Of a stretch of 64,000 nucleotides of DNA, positions 16,931-24,220 are shown piece by piece (the stretch's first letter is position 1; every line of letters starts with the position of its first letter). The stretch comes from Gemmatimonadota bacterium (GTDB taxonomy: Bacteria > Gemmatimonadota > Gemmatimonadetes > Longimicrobiales > Gaopeijiaceae). The position numbers were made by a program, and so were the translations under genes. A model generated the notes under the pieces. The model was given only the letters and a program-made list of their open reading frames with translations. It was not told where the DNA came from and did no database searches. Location of the stretch: contig JAWKQO010000002.1 of NCBI GenBank assembly GCA_041390105.1, positions 62,001-126,000 of the forward strand, read 5' to 3'.

Positions 16931-16968
16931 AGGTATTTGCAGATATTACACTTGACCCCTCTGAGAGG
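16931..16968. promoter_or_regulatory. AT-rich island with short palindrome, possible divergent promoter region
   Basis: In otherwise GC-rich sequence, 16931-16955 is AT-rich (GGTATTTGCAGATATTACAC). It is followed by TTGACC (16952-16957) and an interrupted palindrome CCTCT-G-AGAGG (16958-16968). It lies between the hypothetical gene on the minus strand and the serine hydrolase gene on the plus strand. No convincing -10 at the right spacing was found on either strand. Confidence 0.35.
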
Positions 16969-17067
16969 TCCTCGAAGCGCGGGTTGCGCTGCGACCCGGT
17001 GCTCACCCCCGGGTCGGTGCGACGCCGATCTGGAAGCCACCATTCCACCCGGACCACGAGACGAAGA

Positions 17068-18537
17068 ATGTCCCAGACGCTGCCTGGAGTTCGCACTTCG
17101 AGCCCTGACCGCGGCGCGCGCCCCGGCGTAACCCCGGCAGGCACTCGCGTCCGCACCACGTTGCGAGCCCTCACGCTTCTGACACCGTGCTTCCTGCCGC
17201 TCGCGTCGCCAGCCGGCGCGCAGGTGCGGGACCGGGCCCGCCTGGTGGCGGCACTCGACTCGGCGGCGCGCGCCCACGTGGAGAGCCTCACGGTACCCGG
17301 GGTGTCCGTGGCGGTCGTGCGTGGTGCGGATACGCTGCTGATGCGCGGGTATGGAATGGTGGACCTGGAATGGTCGGTGCCCACGCCAGAAGACGCTTCC
17401 GCCAGCTACGAGATCGGGTCGGTGACGAAGCAATTCACGGCGGCCGCCGTGCTCCAGCTCGTGGAGCAGGGCAAGCTGGACCTGGACGCCGATGTCTCGG
17501 AGGTGCTTCCTGAGTTCGACACGCGGGGGCACCGCGTTCCCGTGCGCCGGCTGCTCGACCATACGTCCGGGATCAAAGGCTACACCGAGATGCCGGTCTT
17601 CGGTGAGCTGGTGGCCAAGAAGCTCCCCCGAGACACCCTGGTCTCACTCGTGGAGGCTGAGCCGTTCGAGTTCGAACCCGGCACGGCGCAGATCTACAAC
17701 AACTCCGCGTTCTTCCTTCTGGGACTGATCATCGAGAAGGCCTCCGGACAGTCGTACGAGGACTACGTGCGCGAGCACTTCTTCGCTGCGCTCGGGATGC
17801 GGGATTCCTACTACTGTTCCGAGCGCGACGTGCACGCGCATGCGGCGCACGGCTACGACGGCGGTCCCACGGGGCTGCGGAAGAAGGGATACCTGGACCA
17901 CACCTGGCCGTTCGCCGCGGGATCACTCTGTTCCTCGGCGCGTGACCTGGTGACCTGGAATCGTGCTCTGCACGGGGGCCGGGTCCTTTCGGCGGCGTCC
18001 TACCGGGAGATGACCACTCCGCGGCCGCTGCTGGACGGGACCGCGATCCAGTACGGAATGGGGCTCGGGATCAGCGAGCGCGCCGGCCATCGGCTGATCG
18101 CACACGGCGGAGGCATCAATGGGTTCCTCAGCGAGGGGCGCTACTTCCCGGACGACGACCTGATCATCGTGGTCCTCCAGAACTCGGCTGCCAGCCCGGC
18201 GCCGGGCGTCTTGGCCGGCGCGTTCGAAGATCTGGTCCTCGGTCCCGTCCCCGAGCCCCGGGCCGTTGCGCTGGACGTGGATCTGGACGCGTTGGTGGGC
18301 GACTACGCCGGCCCCGTGCGCGGCTCTCATATGCACATGGCGGTGGGTCGGGACGGCGACCAGATCACGTTGATGGGCGGCGGGCAATCCGAACCCATGC
18401 GGCCGACCTATGTGGGTGAGGGGGTCTGGGTAGATCGCGGAACGCGTCTGTGGTTCGTGACCCCGGGTGGAACGGCCACCGAGCTTCGCATCGCTCAGGG
18501 CTCGGGACACTACGTGCTGGGGAGGGTCGGACGATGA
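17068..18537 (+). CDS. Secreted serine hydrolase, beta-lactamase class C / AmpC-like fold
   Basis: 489 residues from the ATG at 17068. Catalytic motifs are in order: SVTK (SxxK, in YEIGSVTKQFTAAA), YNN (YxN, in AQIYNNSAFFLLG) and HGG (AHGGGINGF, replacing KTG). A hydrophobic segment LRALTLLTPCFLPLASPAGAQ precedes the enzyme, a likely export signal. It starts about 32 residues into the predicted protein, so a TTG at 17161 giving a normal-length signal peptide is a possible true start. A C-terminal beta-barrel-like domain (about 410-489, ALVGDYAGPV) is present. Substrate could be peptide or ester. The stop overlaps the nitroreductase start (ATGA). Confidence 0.87.
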   Translation: MSQTLPGVRTSSPDRGARPGVTPAGTRVRTTLRALTLLTPCFLPLASPAGAQVRDRARLVAALDSAARAHVESLTVPGVSVAVVRGADTLLMRGYGMVDLEWSVPTPEDASASYEIGSVTKQFTAAAVLQLVEQGKLDLDADVSEVLPEFDTRGHRVPVRRLLDHTSGIKGYTEMPVFGELVAKKLPRDTLVSLVEAEPFEFEPGTAQIYNNSAFFLLGLIIEKASGQSYEDYVREHFFAALGMRDSYYCSERDVHAHAAHGYDGGPTGLRKKGYLDHTWPFAAGSLCSSARDLVTWNRALHGGRVLSAASYREMTTPRPLLDGTAIQYGMGLGISERAGHRLIAHGGGINGFLSEGRYFPDDDLIIVVLQNSAASPAPGVLAGAFEDLVLGPVPEPRAVALDVDLDALVGDYAGPVRGSHMHMAVGRDGDQITLMGGGQSEPMRPTYVGEGVWVDRGTRLWFVTPGGTATELRIAQGSGHYVLGRVGR

Positions 18538-19112
18538 GTGACAAGGAGAGCCTCGACGTCCTGGACGCCATCCGCGGACGCCGCTCGATCAAGCGCTTTG
18601 CCGATCGACCCGTCTCCCGCGAGCAGATCGAAGCCCTCATCGAGGCTGCCGTTCTGGCACCCAACCACCGCATGACCGAGCCGTGGCGCTTCTATGTGCT
18701 CGGGCCCCGGGCCCGGCGAGCGTTCGGGGAGGTCCTGGGAGCGCGTAAGGCCCGCAAGGTCGAAGACCCGGAGGCGGCCCGCCTGGTGCGTGAGAAGGTG
18801 GCCGCCGAGCACGAGGGGCTTCCCGCGATGCTGGCCGTGGCCATGGTCCAGGACGACAACCCCGAGATCCGCGAGGAGGACTATGCCTCCACCATGATGG
18901 CGATCCAGAACCTCGCGCTGGCGGCGTCGGCTGTGGGCCTGGGAACGCACATCAAGTCGGGAGCGGTGATGGACGACCCCGGCGCACGGGCGGCGATCGG
19001 GGTAGCGGCGGGGGAGCGCGTGGTCGCCACCATCCCGGTGGGGGTGCCGGCGGAGATTCCGTCCCCCAAGGCGCGGACGGCGGCGTCCAACTGTACGGTG
19101 TGGCTGGATTGA
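18534..19112 (+). CDS. Nitroreductase-family FMN oxidoreductase
   Basis: 192 residues. The N-terminal AIRGRRSIKRFADRPVSREQIEALIEAAVLAPNHRMTEPWRFYVL (in parts) is the FMN-binding opening of the nitroreductase family. Further motifs are YASTMMAIQNLALAASAVGLGTHIKSG and a C-terminal VVATIPVGVPAE. The protein is cytoplasmic, probably dimeric, using NAD(P)H and FMN to reduce nitro, quinone or related compounds; the substrate is not defined by sequence. The ATG overlaps the upstream stop by 4 bp, suggesting coupling with the serine hydrolase, although one product is exported and the other is not. Confidence 0.9.
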   Translation: MSDKESLDVLDAIRGRRSIKRFADRPVSREQIEALIEAAVLAPNHRMTEPWRFYVLGPRARRAFGEVLGARKARKVEDPEAARLVREKVAAEHEGLPAMLAVAMVQDDNPEIREEDYASTMMAIQNLALAASAVGLGTHIKSGAVMDDPGARAAIGVAAGERVVATIPVGVPAEIPSPKARTAASNCTVWLD

Positions 19113-19139
19113 GGGGAGGGGTCGCCCGGCAGGGTGCAT

Positions 19140-19165
19140 CCGGATGGCCGGAAGGCCTCATCCGG
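19140..19165 (+). terminator. Stem-loop after the nitroreductase gene
   Basis: CCGGATG (19140-19146) pairs with CATCCGG (19159-19165), and GCC (19147-19149) pairs with GGC (19154-19156). The loop is a GGAA tetraloop (GNRA type) with a 2-nt bulge. It starts 28 bp after the stop codon. There is no T-tract, so rho-independent termination is uncertain. Confidence 0.5.
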
Positions 19166-19262
19166 TGGACCCGGTGCGCAGGAGGCCAAGAGGCCCTAAG
19201 CTTGGACATACGACAGCGAGCAGCACGGCAGGCTTCCAACCCCCCTTGATGGGAGATTGCCG

Positions 19263-21224
19263 ATGTCGGACATGGCCCGAGGCGGGGCCGTGCCCGCGTG
19301 GTTCACGCGGGTAGCGGATCTCCCGTCTGACCCCAGACGCAGGGCAGAGCTCCTCTCTCTGCTCCTGGTTTCGCTCGTTCCGATCGGGCTGGCCTGCGGG
19401 ACGTTCCAGTACCTCATCAAGCCAGACTACGGACCCCAGTTCGCGATCGTCGGGATGGCAGCCCTGCTGGGGGCGGTGGCTTGGATCCTGAACCGGTTCG
19501 GACACTTCTGGGTGGCCGCTTGGACCACGGTGTTGATTCCCACCCTGGCCGCGCACGGCTCGTTGATCTGGCTGCCCGCGGACCCCATGGCGTTTGCCTA
19601 CCCGGTCCTCTCCGTCATCCTGGCGGGCGTCTTCCTCTCACTACGCGCCACGGTGCTGATCGCCGTGGTCAACCTGATCTGCCTTGCCGCCATCACGGCG
19701 TTCGATCCCGAGATCACGTTGATGCATTCTGCGGACTCGTTCGGCTTCAATCTGTTGATTCCCACGCTGGTCGTGGCGTCACGCGTGCACCGGAATCAAG
19801 ACGAGCGCATCCGCGCCCGAGCGCTCAAGGCCAGCGAAGAGCGCTACCGAACCCTGGTCGAGACGATGAACGACGGGTTGATCGTCGTCACGCCGGACAT
19901 GGAGATCACCTTCGCCAATCGCCGGCTCCTGTCGGTGTTGGGGCTCGACGCCGACGACGTGGTCGGGCGCCGTCTCGAGGACGTTCTGAGCGCAGAGCTG
20001 GTGGAGGTCCTGGGGGGTCACTGTGGAGCAGGCGGCACTGCTACGGTCGTCCAGGAGATCTCCTTGTCGGGCGCCAAGGGCCCCATCGACTTCCGCGTGT
20101 CGCCCACGGCAATCCGCGACCGGCTGGGCAGGCCGGTGGGGTGCTTCGCGGTGCTCACGGATATCACGGAGCGCAAGCGGGCGGAGGCTATCCTGCGCCG
20201 CAACGAGCGCAAGTTCCGGGTGCTCATCGAGAACGCGCTCGACGTGATCTCCGTGCTGGACCGCGATGCGCGAGTAGTGTACGAGAGCCCCTCGATCGAG
20301 CAGAAGCTGGGATTCAAGCCCGAGGAGTTGATCGGTCGTAACGCCTTGGAGTTCGTGCACCCCGACGACGCCGGCCGGGTGATTGCTGCGCTGCAAGCCG
20401 GATTCATGAACCCTGGGGAGCCCCAATCTGCGGAGTTTCGCTTCCTCAATGCGGACGGGGAGTGGCCCATTCTGGAGGCGGTGGGGCAGGGGCTCCAGGA
20501 TGAGGTCGAGCCTGGCTGGGCACTCGTGGTCAACTCCCGCGACGTGACGGAGCATCGGAGGCTGGAGCGGGAGGTGCTGGAGATCAGCGACCGGGAGCAG
20601 CGACGCCTCGGCCGCGATCTGCACGACGGCATGGGGCAGATGCTGGTGGGAGCGCGATTCCACGCCTCCGCGATCGAGCGCCGCCTGCGCAAGGAAGGTC
20701 GCAGCGAGGCGGACGCGGTTGCCGCCCTGGGGGCGCTGCTGGACGACGCCCATGCACAGGCACGGGCGCTGGCGCGCGGCCTCACGCCGCTCAGTCTGGA
20801 CGAGCGCGGGTTGGATGCGGCCCTGACGGACCTTGCCGGTGATGCCGAGCGCATCCTGGGGATCCAGGTCGATGTTGCGCTGCCCGAGCCCGAGCTCGTT
20901 CGTGACCTCAACGTGGCCACCCACCTCTATCGGATCGCCCAGGAAGCCATCAGCAACGCCGCCCGCCACGGTCGGGCCACGGTCGCCAACCTGGCGTTGG
21001 GCTCTTCTCAGAACGAAGTCCAGCTGACGGTCGTGGACGACGGGTGTGGGTTCGCGTTGGACTCCGCGCCCCCTGGTGGAATGGGGCTGAGGATCATGCG
21101 GTACCGCACCCGGATCATGCACGGCGTTCTCGACATCGAGAGCGAGCCCGGACAGGGCACCACCGTACGCTGCCGGATCGCCCAGGACACCGCGGCACCG
21201 GTCGCTGTCCATGCGAGCAGGTAG
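19263..21224 (+). CDS. Membrane sensor histidine kinase with two PAS domains, NarX/HisKA_3 type
   Basis: 653 residues. The N terminus has about five to six membrane helices (residues 20-170: LLSLLLVSLVPIGLACG, AIVGMAALLGAVAWIL, VLSVILAGVFLSLRA, VLIAVVNLICLAA). Two PAS domains follow (about 195-310 and 315-435), then a HisKA_3 dimerisation domain with H454 in GRDLHDGMGQ. The C-terminal HATPase has HLYRIAQEAISNAARHG and VVDDGCGF. ATG 19263 has GGGAG upstream. It overlaps the response regulator by 14 bp, so the two form a cognate NarL-type pair. The lack of a periplasmic domain suggests the signal is sensed in the membrane or by the cytoplasmic PAS domains. The ligand is unknown. Confidence 0.93.
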   Translation: MSDMARGGAVPAWFTRVADLPSDPRRRAELLSLLLVSLVPIGLACGTFQYLIKPDYGPQFAIVGMAALLGAVAWILNRFGHFWVAAWTTVLIPTLAAHGSLIWLPADPMAFAYPVLSVILAGVFLSLRATVLIAVVNLICLAAITAFDPEITLMHSADSFGFNLLIPTLVVASRVHRNQDERIRARALKASEERYRTLVETMNDGLIVVTPDMEITFANRRLLSVLGLDADDVVGRRLEDVLSAELVEVLGGHCGAGGTATVVQEISLSGAKGPIDFRVSPTAIRDRLGRPVGCFAVLTDITERKRAEAILRRNERKFRVLIENALDVISVLDRDARVVYESPSIEQKLGFKPEELIGRNALEFVHPDDAGRVIAALQAGFMNPGEPQSAEFRFLNADGEWPILEAVGQGLQDEVEPGWALVVNSRDVTEHRRLEREVLEISDREQRRLGRDLHDGMGQMLVGARFHASAIERRLRKEGRSEADAVAALGALLDDAHAQARALARGLTPLSLDERGLDAALTDLAGDAERILGIQVDVALPEPELVRDLNVATHLYRIAQEAISNAARHGRATVANLALGSSQNEVQLTVVDDGCGFALDSAPPGGMGLRIMRYRTRIMHGVLDIESEPGQGTTVRCRIAQDTAAPVAVHASR

Positions 21225-21870
21225 CGTGTCCTCGCTTCGCGTACTCCTCGCGGATGATCACGCCCTCGTGCGCTCAGGCCTCGGATCGCTCCTGGAGCAG
21301 GTGGATGGGATCGAGGTGGTCGGGGAGGTCGGAAACGGTCGGCTCGCCGTGGAGGGTGTGCAGGAACTGAAGCCGGACATCGTGATCATGGACATCACGA
21401 TGCCAGAGTTGAACGGCTTGGACGCCACCGTCCGGATCAAGCGAGATCGACCCGAGACCCGGGTGATCATCCTCTCCATGCATACCGGGGAGGAGTACAT
21501 CACGGCGGCCCTGGAGGCAGGCGCCGACGCGTTCCTCGTCAAAGATGCGGCGCCGGTGGAGCTGGAGCTGGCGATCCGCGCCGTTGCGTCCGGGAACTCC
21601 TACCTCAGTCCCATCGTAGCCAAGCGTGTCCTGGACCGACGGGCGCTCGGCATCCCGGCCACTCCGGACGTGGCGCTGACTCCCCGGCAGAGAGAGATCC
21701 TGCAGTTGGTGGCGGAGGGGAACTCCAGCAAGGCCATTGCCCGCAAGCTCCACCTCAGCACCAAGACCGTGGAGACCCACCGCAGTCAGTTGATGGAGCG
21801 GTTGGGGATTCGCGACCTGGCGTCGCTGGTCCGCTACGCCGTGCGGGTGGGGCTGGTGGGGTCCGAGTAG
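21211..21870 (+). CDS. NarL/FixJ-family response regulator
   Basis: 219 residues. The receiver domain (about 9-125) has the acidic pair ADDH, phosphoacceptor D61 in DIVIMDITMPELNG, and the switch lysine in FLVKDAAP. The LuxR-type helix-turn-helix (about 150-205) contains LTPRQREILQLVAEGNSSKAIARKL and TVETHRSQLMERLGI in parts. It overlaps the kinase gene by 14 bp from ATG 21211. A GTG at 21226 just after the kinase stop is an alternative start. The targets are unknown; the tail-tube gene 145 bp downstream is one candidate, by position only. Confidence 0.93.
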   Translation: MRAGSVSSLRVLLADDHALVRSGLGSLLEQVDGIEVVGEVGNGRLAVEGVQELKPDIVIMDITMPELNGLDATVRIKRDRPETRVIILSMHTGEEYITAALEAGADAFLVKDAAPVELELAIRAVASGNSYLSPIVAKRVLDRRALGIPATPDVALTPRQREILQLVAEGNSSKAIARKLHLSTKTVETHRSQLMERLGIRDLASLVRYAVRVGLVGSE

Positions 21871-22015
21871 CACAGGGGCGAGGGACAGCGCCGGCTCCGC
21901 ACGGGGAACGCAGCCTGCCCCCGAGGTCGGGACACGGCCGCTGTGCGGCCCGAACTGCGCGTATCGGAGTAGTCGAACCGGGCGCCCCCGGGGGCACCCC
22001 GAGCATGGAGGCCAG

Positions 22016-22471
22016 ATGCCGCCGATCTACCGCGACGACCCCTACGGCAACTACAACTTCCTCCTCGAGATCGACGGAGTCAGCGAGGATGGTCGCGCGG
22101 CGCGCGGCTCCTTCTCCGAGATCTCGGGGTTGGGGGTGGAGATCCAGACGATCGAGTACCGGAACGGCTCGGAAGACAACACGGTCCGCAAGCTGCCCGG
22201 CCTGAAGAAGTATCCCAATCTCGTCTGCACCCGTGGCTTCACGGGCGACGATCGGTTCTGGCAGTGGCTTCTCACGGCGATGCAGGGAACTCCCCAACGT
22301 GCCAATGGGCGCATCATCCTGTTGGACGAAGGTCGGCAGGAGGTTGCGCGCTGGCATTTCCGGCGCGCGTGGCCCTGCAAGTGGACGGGCCCCTCACTCA
22401 ACGCCGTGCACGCCGACGTCGCCATCGAGACGCTCGAGATCTGTCACGAAGGCCTCGAGTTGGCGGACTGA
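22016..22471 (+). CDS. Phage tail-tube protein, T4 gp19 / eCIS Afp1-like family
   Basis: 151 residues, the usual length for the family. The sequence opens DPYGNYNFLLEIDGV and continues SFSEISGLGVEIQTIEYRNG, then KLPGLKKYPNLVCTRGF, the characteristic order of gp19-type tail-tube subunits of phages, PVC/Afp and related contractile injection systems. A C-terminal RRAWPCKWTGPSLNA segment follows. No sheath, baseplate, spike or ATPase gene is nearby. ATG 22016 has GGAGG at 22007-22011, and a 12-bp palindrome (GCCCCCGGGGGC, 21984-21995) lies just upstream. A partner gene starts 1 bp after its stop. It may be a stray part of a dispersed injection system or a domesticated tube protein. Confidence 0.9.
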   Translation: MPPIYRDDPYGNYNFLLEIDGVSEDGRAARGSFSEISGLGVEIQTIEYRNGSEDNTVRKLPGLKKYPNLVCTRGFTGDDRFWQWLLTAMQGTPQRANGRIILLDEGRQEVARWHFRRAWPCKWTGPSLNAVHADVAIETLEICHEGLELAD

Positions 22472-22472
22472 G

Positions 22473-22850
22473 ATGGAGGCACTACCGGCGGGATCGCCCT
22501 GCGTCGTGCTGGACGTGGACGTGCGCGACGGTCTCGTCGAGCTCGTCCTGGAGAATGTGGGGGAGCGACCGGCGCTGGAGGTGAGGGTCCAGTTGCAGCC
22601 CACCGTGCGGGCGCTCGGCGGCGAGGTGGATCTGGACCGCCTTCCGCTGTTCGAACGCCTGGGTGTGCTGCGCCCGCAGGGGTGCCACCGCGTCTTCGTG
22701 GACCGTCTGGCGGCGCTTCTCGAGCAGGGTCCGGAGCGCTTCCGCGCCGCCGTGTCGTGCAAGGATGAGCGTGGGCGCCCCTGGTCGTGGACCTATGAGC
22801 ACGACCTCGGTGCCTTTCGGGGACTGCCCGGCCTCCTGCGCTCGGAGTAG
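22473..22850 (+). CDS. Hypothetical protein coupled to the tail-tube gene
   Basis: 125 residues, not recognised. The N-terminal half looks like a beta-sandwich, with alternating residues (CVVLDVDVRDGLVELVLENVGERPALEVRVQLQP, in parts) reminiscent of CARDB or immunoglobulin-like domains. The C-terminal half includes FVDRLAALLEQGPERFRAAVSCKDERGRPW and WTYEHDLGAFRGL. No signal peptide. The ATG begins 1 bp after the tail-tube stop (TGAG-ATG), so the two are almost certainly cotranscribed and coupled. The neighbour suggests a tube accessory, chaperone or cargo role; this is inference only. Confidence 0.65.
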   Translation: MEALPAGSPCVVLDVDVRDGLVELVLENVGERPALEVRVQLQPTVRALGGEVDLDRLPLFERLGVLRPQGCHRVFVDRLAALLEQGPERFRAAVSCKDERGRPWSWTYEHDLGAFRGLPGLLRSE

Positions 22851-22909
22851 CCTGCGGGAGACGCTTCCAAGAGCGTGCGCTGTGCTCCGGCTTCGCGTCA
22901 CCGCCGGCC

Positions 22910-23458
22910 TCAAGCCGGACCCGAGAGCCTCTCCCCGAGCATCTGGAACACCAGGTCCTCCATGCGCCCGGTAGAGGTGCAGGAGCGCAGCCCCTCGATC
23001 CCACCCCGAGGACGCGCCTCGGCGTCGACCTGCAGGGCCACCTCGGTGCCACCCCCCACGTGGTCGCTCACCACGATGCGCAGGTTGGCAAGAACGGTGG
23101 AGTCGTCAGCGACGGGTCCGTTGAGTCCGGTGCCGCAGTCCACGTACGCGGAGGCCCGGCGGTCGGCCAACCTCAGGAGCCGGAACCCGTCGGCAAAGAG
23201 CCGCCCCTCGGAGGGGGAGACGGTGGTGGGCGTGATCCGCAGGTCCGTGAGGATGGTTTGCAGGGCCAGCCAAACCTCGGTGCGTTGGGCGGCGACAATG
23301 GACGTGACGTCATTGCCGCGCTGAACCACCCGCTCGGTCCCCTCCACTCCGCGGCGAAGCTCGGGCGGTGCCGTCGACGGTGCGGAGGTGGAGCCGCTGG
23401 CACAGGCGGTCAGGAGCAGCGCGGTGTACAGGCAGGCACTTCTGCGGAGTGGATGCAC
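22910..23458 (-). CDS. Lipoprotein, possibly BamC-like
   Basis: 182 residues from a GTG at 23458. The N terminus HPLRRSACLYTALLLTACASG is a lipoprotein signal with the lipobox LTAC. The mature part begins with a Ser/Thr/Pro linker. A mixed alpha/beta domain follows (VWLALQTILTDLRITPTTVSPSEGRLFADGF and YVDCGTGLNG, in parts) that resembles helix-grip lipoproteins of the BamC/NlpB kind. No ATG exists in the right place. The frame is open upstream, but that region is antisense to the DUF1080 gene. The family assignment is tentative; the lipoprotein call is good. Confidence 0.7.
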   Translation of the reverse strand: MHPLRRSACLYTALLLTACASGSTSAPSTAPPELRRGVEGTERVVQRGNDVTSIVAAQRTEVWLALQTILTDLRITPTTVSPSEGRLFADGFRLLRLADRRASAYVDCGTGLNGPVADDSTVLANLRIVVSDHVGGGTEVALQVDAEARPRGGIEGLRSCTSTGRMEDLVFQMLGERLSGPA

Positions 23459-23580
23459 GAGGGACGCTCCGATGGACGTGCTGCGCCGACCGAACGGGCG
23501 CCCGGTCCGCGCATCGATAGTGTAGAGGATCAGGTGGCTAAGCCGCCACCAGGAGCCCGCAGGCCCGGGGCCGGGTCGGC

Positions 23581-24189
23581 CTACAGTCCCGTGATCCGCA
23601 GGTTCCTCCAGCGTACACGGATGCCGCCGCCCTCGTGGATCTGGAGCGCGATGTGCCCGTCGCCGCTCCCGATGGCCGCGTCCGCGAAGTCGATCCGTTG
23701 CACGCCGTTCAGCCAGGTGGTCACGTGTTCTCCGTCCACCCGGACACGCAAGGTGTTCCACTCGCCCAGCCGCACGTCGGGAAGGGAGTCGTCGGGACGG
23801 ATCAGCCATCCCCGGCCGTACGACTCGTAGATGCCGCCAGTCCAAAGGCCCGGCGGCGCCACTTCCGCCTGCCAGCCCGAGACCACGGTGCCTTCCACGT
23901 GGGCATGGAAGAACACACCGCTGTTGCCGTCCGCCTCCTGCTTGAACTCGACACTGAGGTCGAAGTCGTGCCAGACCGACTCGGTGGCCAGGTACCCATA
24001 GGCCGCATCCGGGCCGCTCTCGCAAACCAGCTCCCCTCCGTCCACGAACCAATGCTCCGTGCCGTGGACGGTCCAACCGGACAGATCCCGCCCATTGAAC
24101 AGCGACACAGCGTCCTGCGCGGCCACCCCCTCCGACGAGGCTGTGGCCGCGCAGGCCAGCACCAGCGCGACCCTCCAGGGGGAGGTCAC
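23581..24189 (-). CDS. Secreted DUF1080 (3-keto-disaccharide hydrolase-like) protein
   Basis: 202 residues with a signal peptide (ALVLACAATASSEGVAAQ). A single DUF1080 concanavalin-like domain follows: AVSLFNGRDLSGWTV, then FDLSVEFKQEADGNSGVFF and GEWNTLRVRVDGEHVTTWLNGV, with a C-terminal GHIALQIHEGGGIRVRWRNLRI. Family members hydrolyse 3-keto-glycosides or are structural lectins. The GTG start at 24189 has GGGAGG upstream. It lies 31 bp after the VPS10-like gene and is probably cotranscribed. It has a second DUF1080 relative in this window, fused to GH16 at 6392-8098. Confidence 0.9.
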   Translation of the reverse strand: MTSPWRVALVLACAATASSEGVAAQDAVSLFNGRDLSGWTVHGTEHWFVDGGELVCESGPDAAYGYLATESVWHDFDLSVEFKQEADGNSGVFFHAHVEGTVVSGWQAEVAPPGLWTGGIYESYGRGWLIRPDDSLPDVRLGEWNTLRVRVDGEHVTTWLNGVQRIDFADAAIGSGDGHIALQIHEGGGIRVRWRNLRITGL

Positions 24190-24220
24190 TCCTCCTGCCT
24201 CCCTGTCAGATCCCGTGGCA

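Noticed and set aside
22016..22850. Prophage
   Set aside because: Only one tail-tube gene is present, with no integrase, terminase, capsid, lysis or att repeats.
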